The position numbers and the translations under genes are program-made. From the NCBI RefSeq assembly GCF_023073915.1, contig NZ_JADPKK010000023.1:310001-374000 (forward strand): a DNA stretch of 64,000 nucleotides, given 5' to 3'. The notes below the pieces were generated by a model. The model saw only the letters and a list, made by a program, of their open reading frames with translations, ran no database searches and was not told the origin of the DNA. This DNA comes from Bradyrhizobium sp. 149 (GTDB taxonomy: Bacteria; Pseudomonadota; Alphaproteobacteria; Rhizobiales; Xanthobacteraceae). Of the stretch, positions 9,541-19,023 are shown in pieces. Position 1 is the first letter of the stretch. Each line of letters begins with the position of its first letter.

Positions 9541-10617
9541 ATGAGGAAATCACTTCTTGCGCTGGCTGCTGGGCTCTTGCTTGCCGGGAGCGTCAGTGCA
9601 GCCTCCGCCGCCGACAAGCTGAAAGTCGGTTTCATCTATTTGGGTCCGATCGGAGACCTCGGTTGGACCTACCAGCACGATCTCGCGCGCCAAGCGCTGG
9701 TGAAGGAATTGGGCGACAAGATCGAGACCACCTATCTGGAAAATGTGCCTGAAGGTCCCGACGCCGAGCGCGCCATCGAGCAGCTCGTCCGCGCCGGCAA
9801 CAAACTGATCTTCACCACGTCGTTCGGCTACATGGATCCGACGCTGAAGGTCGCGAAGAAGTATCCGAACGTGCATTTCGAGCACTCGACCGGCTACAAG
9901 CGCGACAAGAACATGTCGACGTACTCGGCCAAATGGTACCAGGGCCGCTATATCCAGGGCCTGATCGCGGCCAAGATGTCGAAGTCCGGTGTGCTCGGCT
10001 ACATCGGCTCGTTCCCGATCCCGGAGGTCGTCTCCGGCATCAACGCGACGATCCTCGCGGCGCAGACCATCAACCCGAACATCAAGGTCAAGATTATCTG
10101 GGCCAACACCTGGTTCGATCCGGGCAAGGAAGCCGACGCCGCCAAGGCGCTGATCGACCAGGGCGCCGACGTCATCATGCAGCACACGGATTCGCCGGCC
10201 GCAATGCAGATTGCCAGCGAACGCGGCAAGCTCGCCTTCGGCCAGGATTCCGAGATGATCAAGTTCGGGCCGACGACCCAGCTGACCTCGATCCTCGATA
10301 CCTGGGGTCCGTACTACATCGCCCGCGTCAAGGCGGAACTCGACGGCACCTGGAAATCCGAGGACACTTGGGGCGGCCTCGACAGCCACATGTTCGCGAT
10401 GGCGCCCTACACCAACATGCCTGACGACGTGAAGAAGCTCGCCGAGGATGCACAGGCCGCGATCACCGCGGGCAAGCTGCATCCGTTCAAGTGCCCGGTC
10501 GTTGGGCAGGACAGCAAGCCGGTCGAGTGCAAGGGCGGCGCCAATCTCGACGACGGCCAGATCCTCGGCATGAATTTCTACGTCAAAGGCATCGACGACA
10601 AGCTGCCGGGCAAGTAG
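9541..10617 (+). CDS. BMP-family ABC transporter substrate-binding protein
   Basis: 358 residues. A GGAG at 9530-9533 lies 7 bases before the ATG at 9541, favouring it over the adjacent ATG at 9538. The signal peptide MRKSLLALAAGLLLAGSVSA ends in AASAAD with no lipobox cysteine, so the protein is probably soluble in the periplasm. The mature start KVGFIYLGPIGDLGWTYQHD is characteristic of the Bmp/PnrA family, which binds purine nucleosides and related ligands. It closes the right importer operon and is followed by a strong terminator. The ligand is inferred, not proven. Confidence 0.9.
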   Translation: MRKSLLALAAGLLLAGSVSAASAADKLKVGFIYLGPIGDLGWTYQHDLARQALVKELGDKIETTYLENVPEGPDAERAIEQLVRAGNKLIFTTSFGYMDPTLKVAKKYPNVHFEHSTGYKRDKNMSTYSAKWYQGRYIQGLIAAKMSKSGVLGYIGSFPIPEVVSGINATILAAQTINPNIKVKIIWANTWFDPGKEADAAKALIDQGADVIMQHTDSPAAMQIASERGKLAFGQDSEMIKFGPTTQLTSILDTWGPYYIARVKAELDGTWKSEDTWGGLDSHMFAMAPYTNMPDDVKKLAEDAQAAITAGKLHPFKCPVVGQDSKPVECKGGANLDDGQILGMNFYVKGIDDKLPGK

Positions 10618-10666
10618 CACGCTTCTTGCATTGCCTAGATCACCTGCTCCTCCCGGAACAGGTTCG

Positions 10667-10720
10667 GAGGGGGTGGCCAGAAGCACCCGGCACTTGTGGT
10701 CGCCCCCTCTTTCTATTTTC
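10667..10720 (+). terminator. Rho-independent terminator of the right importer operon
   Basis: GAGGGGGTGGCC (10667-10678) pairs with GGTCGCCCCCTC (10698-10709), a 12-bp stem with two G-U pairs, followed by a T-rich tail (TTTCTATTTT). It lies 50 bases after the binding protein gene. Confidence 0.8.
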
Positions 10721-10729
10721 GCCTGGTTG

Positions 10730-12079
10730 TTATCCCGCGTGCATGGCTCGCGCCGCCGAACTGTGGCGGCGAATGAGGTCTGCCACATCCAGGCCGGGGA
10801 TCGCGCCGTCGATCACGGCCCATTTTCCTGCCACCATCACCCTGTCGGCCCGATGCGCCCCGCACAGCACCAGTGCGGCGAGGGGATCGCCATGGCCGGA
10901 GAAGCGTAGCTCGTCGAGCCTGAACAGCGCGAGATCGGCCGCATTGCCGACCGCAATCTCGCCGAGTTCCGGCCGGCCGACGCAGGCCGCCGAGCCCTTC
11001 GTGGCCCAGCGCAGCGCATCCTTGTGACTGACCTTCGTCACCCCATAACGCGACCGCTGCAGCAGGAACGCGGCCCGCACTTCCTGCATCAGGTTCGATC
11101 CGTCGTTCGAGGCCGAGCCATCGACGCCGATGCCGATGCCGACACCGGCCTCCTCCATCTCGCAGACGGGACAGCAGCCGGAGGCCAGAAGCTGGTTGCT
11201 GCACGCGCAATGACTGATCGTCGTCTTCGCTTTGGCGAGCCGCTTCATCTCGTCCGCGTTGAAGAAGATGCCATGGGCGAGCCACGTTCGCGCATTGAGC
11301 CAGCCGCATCGCTCGAGATAATCGAGCGGACGGCAGCCATACATCTCCTGACAGAACCTGTTCTCGTCCTCAGTCTCGGCGAGATGAGTATGCAGGCGCA
11401 CGTCGAGCTTGTCGGCGAGATCGGCGGTGGCGCGCATCAAGGACGTCGTCACCGAGAAGGGCGAGCAAGGCGCAAGCGCGATCTGCACCATCGCATCCGC
11501 GCCGCGCTGGTGGTGCTTGGCGACCACGCGCGCGCTGTCCGCGAGGATGGAGTCCTCATCTTGCACGACGCTATCGGGCGGCAGACCGCCGTCGCGCTGC
11601 GACAGGTTCATCGAGCCGCGCGTGAGCAGCACGCGCACGCCGAGCCGCCTGGCCACCGCCACCTCGATATCGACGGCATCTTCGAGCCCTGCCGGAAATA
11701 CGTAGTGATGATCCGTCGTGGTGGTGCAGCCCGAGAGCAGAAGCTCCGACATCGCCACCGTTACCGCGAGATCGAGCGCATCCGGCGTCAGCTTTGCCCA
11801 CACCGGATAGAGCGCCTGCAGCCACGGAAACAGCTCGCGGTCCATCGCCGCCGGCAGCGCCCGTGTCAGCGTCTGGTAAAAATGGTGATGGGTGTTGATG
11901 AGGCCCGGCAGCACCACGTGGTCGCCAGCGTCGAACACCGCGACATCCGCGGTTACGGGCGCACCGCCGGCCGGCACCAGCTCGACGATTTGGCCGTCCT
12001 TCACCACGACGCCGCGCTCGGCTCCGTCGGCGAGGATGGCCAGCGGATCCCTGATCCAGATCGGCTTTGCATCGCTCAT
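10730..12079 (-). CDS. 8-oxoguanine deaminase / guanine deaminase family amidohydrolase
   Basis: 449 residues, start ATG at 12079. A metal-dependent amidohydrolase of the atrazine chlorohydrolase/guanine deaminase branch: LPGLINTHHHFYQTLTRALP carries the metal histidines (64, 66), with later HTHLAET, LAHGIFF and GVDGSASNDGSNL. The GCTTTTDHHYVFP stretch and overall length are what I know from 8-oxoguanine deaminases of the Pa0142 type, which convert 8-oxoguanine (and isocytosine or guanine) to urate (or xanthine). It runs against the importer operon and diverges from the xanthine dehydrogenase genes, fitting a purine salvage role. Confidence 0.85.
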   Translation of the reverse strand: MSDAKPIWIRDPLAILADGAERGVVVKDGQIVELVPAGGAPVTADVAVFDAGDHVVLPGLINTHHHFYQTLTRALPAAMDRELFPWLQALYPVWAKLTPDALDLAVTVAMSELLLSGCTTTTDHHYVFPAGLEDAVDIEVAVARRLGVRVLLTRGSMNLSQRDGGLPPDSVVQDEDSILADSARVVAKHHQRGADAMVQIALAPCSPFSVTTSLMRATADLADKLDVRLHTHLAETEDENRFCQEMYGCRPLDYLERCGWLNARTWLAHGIFFNADEMKRLAKAKTTISHCACSNQLLASGCCPVCEMEEAGVGIGIGVDGSASNDGSNLMQEVRAAFLLQRSRYGVTKVSHKDALRWATKGSAACVGRPELGEIAVGNAADLALFRLDELRFSGHGDPLAALVLCGAHRADRVMVAGKWAVIDGAIPGLDVADLIRRHSSAARAMHAG

Positions 12080-12230
12080 GATCCTGCTTCTCCTCACATC
12101 CATTGACGGCGGCTGCTCCACGCGGAAGTCGCCCGAACGCCTCCCAGCCAGCGGACTTGTTGTTGCGACTTGGCTCCGGTCTTGCAAGACTCATCTGCAT
12201 GATTCACCGGGCGGAAGCGTTGGCGCAGCC

Positions 12231-13058
12231 ATGGATTTGAATACCATCACGACAGTGGCCCATCCGCAAACGCGCGCGCAGCTGCCCGTTTGGGCGCCAG
12301 GCGATGCTTGGCTCGCGGGCGGCACCTGGCTGTTCTCGGAGCCGCAAGTCCACCTCACTCGGCTCGTCGATCTGGCCGACCTGAAATGGCCGGCGCTGAC
12401 GGTCACTGACAGCCATTTCAGCATCGCGGCCACCTGCACCGTTGCGCAGCTCGATGGATTCGTCTGCCCACCCGACTGGTTTGCGGCACCGCTGATCAAC
12501 CAGTGCTGCCGCGCCTTCCTTGCTTCGTTCAAGATCTGGAAGACAGCCACTGTCGGCGGCAATCTCTGCATGTCGCTTCCAGCGGGGCCGATGATCTCGC
12601 TCACATCAGCACTCGACGGCCTCTGCACCATCTGGAAGGCCGGCGGTGGTGAACAGACGGTACCGGTCGCCGACTTCGTCACCGGCAACCAGCGCAACCG
12701 TCTGGGGACGGGGGACCTGCTCCGGCAGATCGACATCCCGATTGCCGCGATGAAGCGTCGTACGGCCTTTCGCCAGATCTCGCTGGCGCCGGTCGGCCGC
12801 TCGGCGGCGCTTTTGATCGGCAGCCTGGATAGCGATGGCACACTGACGCTCACGGTCACCGCATCGACGGTACGACCGATCCAGCTGTCCTTTCCCAAGT
12901 TCCCCGACGCGAATGCGCTTCGCGATGCGATCGAGCAGCACATCACCGACGAGCTCTACCACACCGACATCCACGGCAAGCCGTTCTGGCGCAAGCACAT
13001 GACATTGCGGCTTGCCGAAGAGGTCCGTGACGAACTCCTGAGTGCGACACCATCATGA
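12231..13058 (+). CDS. Xanthine dehydrogenase FAD-binding subunit (CoxM/XdhB-like)
   Basis: 275 residues beginning at the ATG at 12231. It matches the molybdopterin dehydrogenase FAD-binding subunit: the AGGTWLF segment and the later TVGGNLCMSLPAGPMI correspond to the two FAD pyrophosphate-binding motifs, in slightly altered form. The gene overlaps the catalytic subunit by four bases (ATGA). It would pass electrons from the iron-sulfur clusters to FAD and on to NAD+ or another acceptor. The subunit is slightly shorter than the usual 280-300 residues. Confidence 0.8.
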   Translation: MDLNTITTVAHPQTRAQLPVWAPGDAWLAGGTWLFSEPQVHLTRLVDLADLKWPALTVTDSHFSIAATCTVAQLDGFVCPPDWFAAPLINQCCRAFLASFKIWKTATVGGNLCMSLPAGPMISLTSALDGLCTIWKAGGGEQTVPVADFVTGNQRNRLGTGDLLRQIDIPIAAMKRRTAFRQISLAPVGRSAALLIGSLDSDGTLTLTVTASTVRPIQLSFPKFPDANALRDAIEQHITDELYHTDIHGKPFWRKHMTLRLAEEVRDELLSATPS

Positions 13059-15778
13059 GCTTCGAGGTCAACGGCAAGCCGTATTCGCAAGCACCGCGCG
13101 CCGGCCAGTGCCTGCGCACGTTTCTGCGCGAGCTTGGCCATTTCGGCGTGAAGAAGGGCTGTGATGCCGGCGATTGCGGCGCCTGCACCGTGCTGCTCGA
13201 CGGCGAGCCGGTGCATAGCTGCCTCATTCCGGCCTTCCGCGCCGAAGGCCATGCGGTCACCACGATCGAAGGTCTCGGCGGAGACAGCGGCGCGCATCCG
13301 ATGCAGCAGGCTTTCCTCGACGCGCAGGGCTTCCAATGCGGCTTCTGCACCGCCGGCATGATCCTGACCTGCGCCTCGCTGAACCAGGCGCAGCGCACCG
13401 ATCTCGGCGTGGCGCTGAAGGGGAATATCTGCCGCTGCACCGGCTATCGTTCGATCGAGGATGTGTTGCTCGGCAAGACCAATGTCGAGGAGAACGTCGA
13501 GGCCGGCGCCGCATTCGGCCGCAGCCTGCCGGCGCCAGCAGGCCCCGATGTCGTGCGCGGCAAGGCGCGCTACACGTTCGACACGCAGATTGATGGTTTG
13601 CTGCATATCAAGCTGCTCCGTTCACCGCACGCCCACGCGAGGATTATCGCGATCGACAAGTCGGAAGCGCTGAGCGCTCCCGGCGTGCACGCGGTGCTGA
13701 CGCATGAGGATGCGCCAACGATCCTGATGTCGACCGCGCGGCACGAGAAGGACTGGATGGATCCGGAGGACACCCGGATCCTCGACGACGTCGTCCGCTT
13801 CATCGGCCAGAAGGTCGCCGCGGTCGTCGCTGACACCGAGGCCGCCGCGGAGGACGCATGCCGCCGGCTGAAGGTCAGTTACGAGATTTTCCCCGCGCTG
13901 ATCGATCCGGAGCAGGCGATGGCGCCGGGCGCACCCGTCATTCATCCTGACCGCACCACCGCGAACCGGGTCGCCGACGCCCCGCGCAACCTCGCCGCGG
14001 AGACGCATGGCGAATTTGGCGACGTGGCGGCTGCGCTCGCGACATCCGCCGTTACCTTCGAGGGCACCTTCCACAGCCATCGCGTGCAGCATGCCGCACT
14101 GGAAACCCATGGCGGCCTGGCCTGGCTCGACGCTTCGGGCGTCCTCAATGTCCGCACCTCGACGCAGGTGCCGTTCCTGACCCGGCGCGCGCTGTCTGAT
14201 ATCTTCGAGCTTCCCGTCGACAAGGTTCGCGTCTTCTGCGAGCGCGTCGGCGGCGGCTTTGGCGGCAAGCAGGAGATGTTCGTCGAGGACATTCTGGCGC
14301 TCGCCGCGCTCAAGACGGGACGGCCGGTGAAGCTGGAGCTCACCCGCGAAGAGCAGTTCATCGCGACATCGACGCGACATCCGATGCGGGTCCACATCAA
14401 GGCCGGGGCCGACGCGGATGGCAGGCTCACCGCGCTTCAGCTCGACGTGCTCTCCAACACCGGCGCCTACGGCAATCACGCCGGCCCCGTGATGTTCCAC
14501 TCGCTGGCCGAGTCCATCGCTGTCTACAATTGCCCCAACAAGCGGGTCGACGGCTACGCGGTCTACACCAATACGGTGCCCGCAGGCGCGTTTCGCGGCT
14601 ATGGCTTGCCGCAAACGCTGATCGCGGTGGAGGCCGCGATCGACGAGCTGGCGAGGCAACTCGGCATCAGCCCCTACGAGATGCGTCGCCGTAACGTCGT
14701 CAAGCCGGGCGATCCCATGCTGTCGCCGCCGCCGTCCGAATTCCACGACGTGCTCTACGGCTCCTACGGCCTCGACCAGTGCCTCGACCTTGTCGAGTGC
14801 GCGATGCTGGCTGATGGTCCGCAGCCGGACCTGTCGCCGGAATGGCTGATCGGCGACGGCGTCGCGCTGACCATGATCGACACGGTGCCCCCGGCCGGCC
14901 ACCTCGCGGATGCGATGGTCGCGCTCAACGACGACGCCGGCTTCGACCTCACCGTCGGCACCGCCGAATTCGGCAACGGCACCAGCACCGTGCACCGGCA
15001 GATCGCAGCGACGACGCTTGCGACCACCGTCGACCGGATCCACCTGCGCCAGTCCGACACCGCCCATGGCGGCCACGACACCGGCGCCTATGGCAGCGCC
15101 GGTATGTTCGTCGCCGGCAAGGCGACACACGCGGCAGCCATGCAGCTTGCAACCGAGCTGAAGGCGGCCGCCGCCAGCGCATGGCTCTGCGACGTCGGGA
15201 GCTGCACGCTCGAAGGCGAGGCCGTCGTCAGTGGCGTGAGGCGCATGTCCTTTGTGGAATTGGCAAAGCTTGCGCGCGAACGTGGACAGCCGTTCGCAGG
15301 CACCGGCAATTCCAGCGGCACGCCGCGTTCGGTCGGCTTCAACGTGCAGGGCTTTCGCGTCGCCGTGAACAAGGGCACCGGCGAGCTCCGGATTCTCAGG
15401 AGCGTGCATGCGGCCGACGCTGGCGTCGTCGCCAATCCCATGCAGTGCCGGGGTCAGGTCGAAGGCGGCGTCGCGCAGGCGCTCGGTGCGGCGCTGTATG
15501 AGGAGATGGTGATCGACGCGGACGGCCGCGTCACCAACCCCAAATTCCGCGAGTACCACCTGCCCTCCTTCGCCGACGTGCCCCGCACCGAGGTGTTCTT
15601 CGCCGAGACGTCCGACACGATCGGACCGTTGGGGGCGAAGTCGATGAGCGAGAGTCCATATAATCCGGTCGCCGCCGCCCTCGGCAACGCGATTGCTGAT
15701 GCCACCGGCATCCGCTTCACCGCGCCGCCTTTCAAGCCGGACCGGCTGTTTCCGGCGCTGCACGACAAATTTGGATAG
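13055..15778 (+). CDS. Xanthine dehydrogenase/aldehyde-oxidase type subunit: 2Fe-2S plus molybdopterin domains fused
   Basis: 907 residues. Residues 1-150 are a complete 2Fe-2S small subunit: Cys36, Cys41, Cys44 and Cys56 for the plant-ferredoxin cluster and Cys95, Cys98, Cys126 and Cys128 for the second. From about residue 155 the molybdopterin-binding large subunit follows, with GGGFGGKQEMFVED, AYGNHAGP, GAFRGYGLPQ and, near the C-terminus, GAKSMSESPYNP, where the glutamate should be the catalytic base. In most bacteria these are separate chains, or the small domain is fused to FAD; here small and large are fused and FAD is separate. Substrate inferred as hypoxanthine/xanthine from the adjoining permease and deaminase; a related purine or aldehyde is possible. 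Confidence 0.82.
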   Translation: MSFEVNGKPYSQAPRAGQCLRTFLRELGHFGVKKGCDAGDCGACTVLLDGEPVHSCLIPAFRAEGHAVTTIEGLGGDSGAHPMQQAFLDAQGFQCGFCTAGMILTCASLNQAQRTDLGVALKGNICRCTGYRSIEDVLLGKTNVEENVEAGAAFGRSLPAPAGPDVVRGKARYTFDTQIDGLLHIKLLRSPHAHARIIAIDKSEALSAPGVHAVLTHEDAPTILMSTARHEKDWMDPEDTRILDDVVRFIGQKVAAVVADTEAAAEDACRRLKVSYEIFPALIDPEQAMAPGAPVIHPDRTTANRVADAPRNLAAETHGEFGDVAAALATSAVTFEGTFHSHRVQHAALETHGGLAWLDASGVLNVRTSTQVPFLTRRALSDIFELPVDKVRVFCERVGGGFGGKQEMFVEDILALAALKTGRPVKLELTREEQFIATSTRHPMRVHIKAGADADGRLTALQLDVLSNTGAYGNHAGPVMFHSLAESIAVYNCPNKRVDGYAVYTNTVPAGAFRGYGLPQTLIAVEAAIDELARQLGISPYEMRRRNVVKPGDPMLSPPPSEFHDVLYGSYGLDQCLDLVECAMLADGPQPDLSPEWLIGDGVALTMIDTVPPAGHLADAMVALNDDAGFDLTVGTAEFGNGTSTVHRQIAATTLATTVDRIHLRQSDTAHGGHDTGAYGSAGMFVAGKATHAAAMQLATELKAAAASAWLCDVGSCTLEGEAVVSGVRRMSFVELAKLARERGQPFAGTGNSSGTPRSVGFNVQGFRVAVNKGTGELRILRSVHAADAGVVANPMQCRGQVEGGVAQALGAALYEEMVIDADGRVTNPKFREYHLPSFADVPRTEVFFAETSDTIGPLGAKSMSESPYNPVAAALGNAIADATGIRFTAPPFKPDRLFPALHDKFG

Positions 15779-15800
15779 GCATATTTCGGGGGATTGATCC

Positions 15801-17198
15801 ATGACCAGCGACGTGCATCCTGTCGATGAAGTCCTGCCGGTGCCACGCCTGCTCGCGCTGGGCCTCCAGCATGTGCTGGTGATGTATGCCGGCGCGGTCG
15901 CGGTGCCCCTGATCATCGGGCGCGCGCTGAAACTGCCGCCGCAGGACGTCGCGTTCCTGATCAGCGCCGACCTGTTCGCCTGCGGACTCGCGACGCTGGT
16001 GCAATGCCTCGGTTTTCCCGGCGTCGGCATCCGACTGCCCGTAATGATGGGCGTGACGTTCGCATCCGTCGGTCCAATGCTATCCATGGCGGCTTCACCG
16101 GACATCGGACTACTCGGCATCTACGGTTCGGTCATCGCAGCCGGCCTGTTCGGCATCGTCGCGGCGCCATTCGTCAGCTGGCTGCTGCCGCTCTTTCCGC
16201 CGGTCGTCACCGGCAGCATCATTCTGGTCATCGGCATCTCCCTGATGCGGGTCGGCATCAACTGGGCCGGCGGCGGATTGCCGACGCTGACGAAGGTGGT
16301 GGACGGCGTCGCCGGCAGCTTCCCCAATCCGGCCTACGGACAGTTGCAGGGACTCGGCATCTCGCTGTTCGTGCTGCTGTTCATCCTCGGCCTGATCAAA
16401 TGGGGCACCGGCTTTCTCGCCAACGTCTCCGTGCTGCTTGGCATCATCGCGGGCGCCGTGCTCGCCAGCATTCTGGGCATCATGCATTTCGACAAGGTCG
16501 CTGCAGCTTCCTGGGGCGCCGTCGTGATCCCATTCCGCTTCGGCATGCCGCAATTCCATCTCGTGCCTGTCATCACCATGTGCGTCGTCATGATCGTCGT
16601 GATGATCGAATCACTCGGCATGTTCCTCGCGCTCGGCGACATCACGGGCAAGACGGTCGATCGCGAAGCCCTGAGCCGAGGTCTGCGCGCCGACGGCGTC
16701 GGCACGCTGCTCGGCGGCATCTTCAACACCTTCCCATACACGTCGTTCTCGCAGAATGTCGGCCTCGTCTCGGTCACCGGCGTGCGTTCGCGCTGGGTGA
16801 CGGTCACAGGCGGTTGCATCATGCTCCTGCTCGGCCTGTTGCCGAAGCTCGCCGCGCTGGTCGAGGCCGTGCCACTGGTCGTACTCGGCGGCGCCGGCCT
16901 CGTGATGTTCGGCATGGTCGCGGCGACCGGCGCACGCATCCTCACCGCGGTCGATTTCCGCAACAATCGCTACAATCTCTTCATCGTCGCGATCTCGATC
17001 GGCTTCGGCCTGATCCCGCTCGCCGCACCCGGCTTCTTCAGGAACTTGCCACACGATCTCCAGCCGCTGCTGGAGTCCGGTATCCTGCTCTGCGCGATCG
17101 TCTCGGTGCTGCTCAATGCCTTCTTCAACGGATTGAGCGGCGGTGCGGCGGCGGAAGCGGATGCAGCAGCGGTCGCCTCATCCGCACAACATGTTTAA
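15801..17198 (+). CDS. NCS2-family uric acid/xanthine permease
   Basis: 465 residues, about 12-14 transmembrane segments. The N-terminal LGLQHVLVMYAGAVAVPLII and the signature QNVGLVSVTG identify the nucleobase:cation symporter-2 family. Close resemblance in my reading is to the PucK/UacT/XanQ branch that moves xanthine or urate by proton symport. It follows the dehydrogenase by 22 bases. Its TAA stop overlaps the stop codon of the convergent UraD-UraH fusion gene, leaving no room for a terminator. Confidence 0.88.
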   Translation: MTSDVHPVDEVLPVPRLLALGLQHVLVMYAGAVAVPLIIGRALKLPPQDVAFLISADLFACGLATLVQCLGFPGVGIRLPVMMGVTFASVGPMLSMAASPDIGLLGIYGSVIAAGLFGIVAAPFVSWLLPLFPPVVTGSIILVIGISLMRVGINWAGGGLPTLTKVVDGVAGSFPNPAYGQLQGLGISLFVLLFILGLIKWGTGFLANVSVLLGIIAGAVLASILGIMHFDKVAAASWGAVVIPFRFGMPQFHLVPVITMCVVMIVVMIESLGMFLALGDITGKTVDREALSRGLRADGVGTLLGGIFNTFPYTSFSQNVGLVSVTGVRSRWVTVTGGCIMLLLGLLPKLAALVEAVPLVVLGGAGLVMFGMVAATGARILTAVDFRNNRYNLFIVAISIGFGLIPLAAPGFFRNLPHDLQPLLESGILLCAIVSVLLNAFFNGLSGGAAAEADAAAVASSAQHV

Positions 17199-18082
17199 CT
17201 GCCGCGGTAGGTCGAATAGCTCCACGGCGTGACCAGCAGCGGCACGTGATAGTGGCTTTCCGGCTCGCTGATCGCAAAGCGCAGCGGGATCTCGTCGAGG
17301 AACGGCGGATCGGTGAGCTGCACGTTGCGCTCGGCGTAGTATTTGGCAACGTTAAATCGGAGTTCATAGCGGCCGATCGGCAGCGGGCGGCCGCCGATCA
17401 GCGGCTGGTCGGTGCGGCCGTCCGCATTGGTGATGGTGCGCGCGATCACACGATTCTCGCCGAGCGCGGAGAGTTCAACGAGCTCTACCGGAATGCCCGG
17501 CGCGGGCTTGCCGACGTGGTTGTCCAGCACATGGGTCGAGAGCCGGCCGTGGACCCTGAGCTTGTCATCGGCTGCAACGAGTTGATCGAGCCGTAACGCG
17601 GCGATACGGCCAATCTCCTCGATCGCGCATCGCGTCTCGGTCTTGGCGATATTGCGCAACCGCGTCTCGAAATCGCGCAGCACTGAATCCTTGGTGTGAC
17701 GACGCACGCAGACGATATAGGGGATGTCGAACTTCTCGCGATAGGCGCTGTTGACGCGCTCGAAGGCGGCGTATTCGGCATCCGACAGCCGGTCCAGCCC
17801 GGCGCTGCTCTGCTCGTCGATCGACTCTACCGTTAGTCCCGCCGCGCGCTGGGTCTTGTCGGCGAGGTCCGGATGCGCCCGGATCAGCGCCAACTGCACC
17901 TCGGGTTCGGCACTCTGGATCGCCGCCATCAGCGCGGCATGCAACTGGTTGATGCCGGCGAATGGCCGCTTTCCGGCGAGTTGCCCTGCGATCCACGGTG
18001 AATGTTCAACGACGTTGGCGAGCGCGGCAACGAAATCGGCTTCATCGGCGGCGTTGAGATCGGACAGCGAGATCTGCGACAT
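17195..18082 (-). CDS. Bifunctional OHCU decarboxylase / 5-hydroxyisourate hydrolase (allantoin synthase-like)
   Basis: 295 residues. Residues 1-170 are OHCU decarboxylase (UraD): LNAADEADFVAALANVVEHS, LIRAHPDLADK with the catalytic His, and IPYIVCVRRHTKDSVL. Residues about 180-295 are HIU hydrolase (UraH, transthyretin-like): LRVHGRLSTHVLDNHVGKPA, and the terminal YSTYRGS carrying the YRGS tetrapeptide that separates HIU hydrolases from transthyretin. The fusion performs both steps after urate oxidation and yields S-allantoin, the domain order also known from plant allantoin synthase. Start is the ATG at 18082, five bases after puuE in the same operon. Confidence 0.93.
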   Translation of the reverse strand: MSQISLSDLNAADEADFVAALANVVEHSPWIAGQLAGKRPFAGINQLHAALMAAIQSAEPEVQLALIRAHPDLADKTQRAAGLTVESIDEQSSAGLDRLSDAEYAAFERVNSAYREKFDIPYIVCVRRHTKDSVLRDFETRLRNIAKTETRCAIEEIGRIAALRLDQLVAADDKLRVHGRLSTHVLDNHVGKPAPGIPVELVELSALGENRVIARTITNADGRTDQPLIGGRPLPIGRYELRFNVAKYYAERNVQLTDPPFLDEIPLRFAISEPESHYHVPLLVTPWSYSTYRGS

Positions 18083-18087
18083 CGTCC

Positions 18088-19023
18088 TCACCCGATCTCG
18101 AATGCGTCGGCCGCAAGATGCGCGAGCTTGTCGTGCCAGTGCTGTGCGATCTGCAACCGCGTCGGCACCCAGACCCGCTCGTGCTTGCCGATGTAGTCGA
18201 GGAAGCGGATCAGCCCCGCCGCGCGGCCGGGGCGGCCGGCGAGACGACAGTGCAGGCCCACCGACATCATCTTCGGCGCGCTCTCGCCTTCGGCGTAGAG
18301 CACGTCGAAGGCATCCTTCAGATAGGTGAAGAACTGCTCGCCTTCGGCAAACCCTTGCGGATTGATGAAGCGCATGTCGTTGGCGTCGAGTGTATAGGGA
18401 ATGACGAGCTGCTTCCCGTTCACGCCCCTGACCCAATAGGGCAGATCGTCGGCATAGGAGTCGCAGAGATAGAGGAAGCCGCCCTCCTCCATCAACAGAC
18501 GGTTGGTGTTGACCGAGGATCGCCCGGTGTACCAGCCGAGCGGCCGCGATCCGGTCGCCGCGGTGTGGACGCGGATCGCTTCCGCGATGTCCGCGCGCTC
18601 CTGCGCCTCGGTCATATCCTTGTGCTCGATCCACTTCAGGCTGTGGCTGGCGATGTCCCAGCCCGCCTCCTTCATGGCAGCCACGATTTCCGGATTGCGC
18701 TTCAGCGCCGTGGCGACACCGAACACGGTGGTCGGCCACTTCCGCTCGCTGAACATCCGCCACAGCCGCCAGAAACCGGCGCGCGAGCCATACTCGAACA
18801 TCGACTCGATATTGGCGTGGCGCTGGCCGGGCCACGGCTGTGCGCCGAGCACGTCGGACAGGAACGCTTCCGAGGCACGGTCGCCGTGCAGAATGTTGTT
18901 TTCGCCGCCCTCCTCGAAATTGACGACGAACTGCACCGCGACCCGTGCATTGCCGGGCCATTGCGGGTGCGGCGGGCTGCGGCCGTAACCGCGGAGATCG
19001 CGCGGGTAGCGGGTACCAGTCAC
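18088..19023 (-). CDS. puuE: Allantoinase PuuE (polysaccharide-deacetylase fold)
   Basis: 311 residues. The GTG start at 19023 directly follows the TGA of the DUF3830 gene. NFEEGGENNILHGD, IESMFEYGSRAGFWRL, and SHSLKWIEH are typical of the metal-free PuuE allantoinases, which have the NodB deacetylase fold and hydrolyse allantoin to allantoate. Length agrees with the family (about 300-315). The downstream fusion gene makes its substrate. Confidence 0.92.
   Translation of the reverse strand: MTGTRYPRDLRGYGRSPPHPQWPGNARVAVQFVVNFEEGGENNILHGDRASEAFLSDVLGAQPWPGQRHANIESMFEYGSRAGFWRLWRMFSERKWPTTVFGVATALKRNPEIVAAMKEAGWDIASHSLKWIEHKDMTEAQERADIAEAIRVHTAATGSRPLGWYTGRSSVNTNRLLMEEGGFLYLCDSYADDLPYWVRGVNGKQLVIPYTLDANDMRFINPQGFAEGEQFFTYLKDAFDVLYAEGESAPKMMSVGLHCRLAGRPGRAAGLIRFLDYIGKHERVWVPTRLQIAQHWHDKLAHLAADAFEIG

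Noticed and set aside
13622..16120. An 832-codon open frame antisense to the xanthine dehydrogenase gene
   Set aside because: It mirrors a GC-rich coding strand, shows no recognisable domain and has Arg/Gly/His-rich composition typical of shadow frames.
16004..17596. A long plus-strand frame overlapping the NCS2 permease and running into the allantoin gene
   Set aside because: Arg-rich translation, in a different frame from two well-supported genes.
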